This document shows positions 11,175-11,199 of a stretch of 11,199 nt of DNA, one piece after another; the stretch's first letter is position 1; the number at the start of each line of letters is the position of its first letter. The DNA lies in NCBI GenBank assembly GCA_029554925.1, contig JAKPUV010000469.1, positions 1 to 11,199 of the forward strand, written 5' to 3'. The notes under the pieces are model-generated. The model saw only the letters and a program-made list of their open reading frames with translations. It made no database searches and was not told where the DNA came from. The position numbers and the translations under genes are program-made. Source of the DNA: Candidatus Hydrogenedentota bacterium. Its GTDB lineage: Bacteria; Hydrogenedentota; Hydrogenedentia; Hydrogenedentales; CAITNO01.

Positions 11175-11199
11175 ATGCGGCATTACCTGGGACTGGACG
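11175..11199 (+). CDS. Start of an unidentified gene (3' partial, 8 codons visible)
   Basis: The ATG follows a strong ribosome-binding sequence, AAGGAAGGA at 11161-11169, with 5 nt between, and begins MRHYLGLD before the window ends. A 'YLGLD' N-terminus is typical of sugar kinases of the ASKHA fold (FGGY, ROK or BadF/BadG type), where an LGxDxGxT phosphate loop opens the protein, but eight residues cannot prove this. It is set apart from cpoB by a terminator and has its own candidate promoter. Confidence 0.5.

Noticed and set aside
1..11199. CRISPR arrays, tRNA or rRNA genes, insertion sequences
   Set aside because: No regularly spaced repeats, no cloverleaf-like segment, no transposase-like protein and no terminal inverted repeats were seen on either strand.

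Overview
The window is a GC-rich stretch of a bacterial chromosome from a Gram-negative-type (outer-membrane) organism. It encodes two predicted outer-membrane lipoproteins of the Tol-Pal group (Pal and a CpoB/YbgF-like protein), the MEP isoprenoid pathway, and several proteins for complex carbohydrates. High GC, a large parallel beta-helix glycan-active protein, a GH38 alpha-mannosidase and a sugar kinase of the GHMP type fit a saccharolytic member of a little-cultured phylum such as Hydrogenedentota, Planctomycetota or Lentisphaerota. That placement is an inference from gene style only. No mobile element, CRISPR array, tRNA or rRNA is visible.

Layout. Bases 1-2185 (+): the 3' part of a secreted-type parallel beta-helix protein, then a DUF167/YggU protein 3 nt downstream. 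Bases 2228-3083 (+): a purine nucleoside phosphorylase behind a perfect TATAAT box. Bases 3115-5386 (+): a tight operon of a membrane PIN-TRAM protein (YacL-like), ispD and ispF, joined by ATGA overlaps; a foldable leader precedes the first gene. Bases 5396-8062 (-): a GH38 alpha-mannosidase, convergent with ispF. Bases 8186-9238 (+): a GHMP kinase of the heptose-7-phosphate kinase (HddA) type, divergent from the mannosidase. Bases 9252-11053 (+): a promoter, a leader of about 250 nt with several hairpins, pal, a weak terminator-like hairpin, and cpoB. Bases 11070-11199: a strong intrinsic terminator with a consensus-like promoter superimposed on it, then the first 8 codons of another gene.

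How the parts fit. The DUF167, pnp and yacL-ispD-ispF genes are housekeeping. The beta-helix protein, the mannosidase and the GHMP kinase suggest breakdown of glycans and activation of sugars, possibly heptose, for surface polysaccharide. Pal and CpoB would maintain the outer-membrane/peptidoglycan link; tolQRAB are not adjacent.

No wholly new multi-gene system was recognised. The most interesting non-coding signals are the long structured leader of pal (9287-9541), the near-symmetric shared -10 region between the mannosidase and the kinase with a hairpin at the predicted 5' end of the mannosidase mRNA, and the promoter embedded in the terminator after cpoB. The most interesting coding signal is an Asp at the purine-selecting position of the nucleoside phosphorylase.
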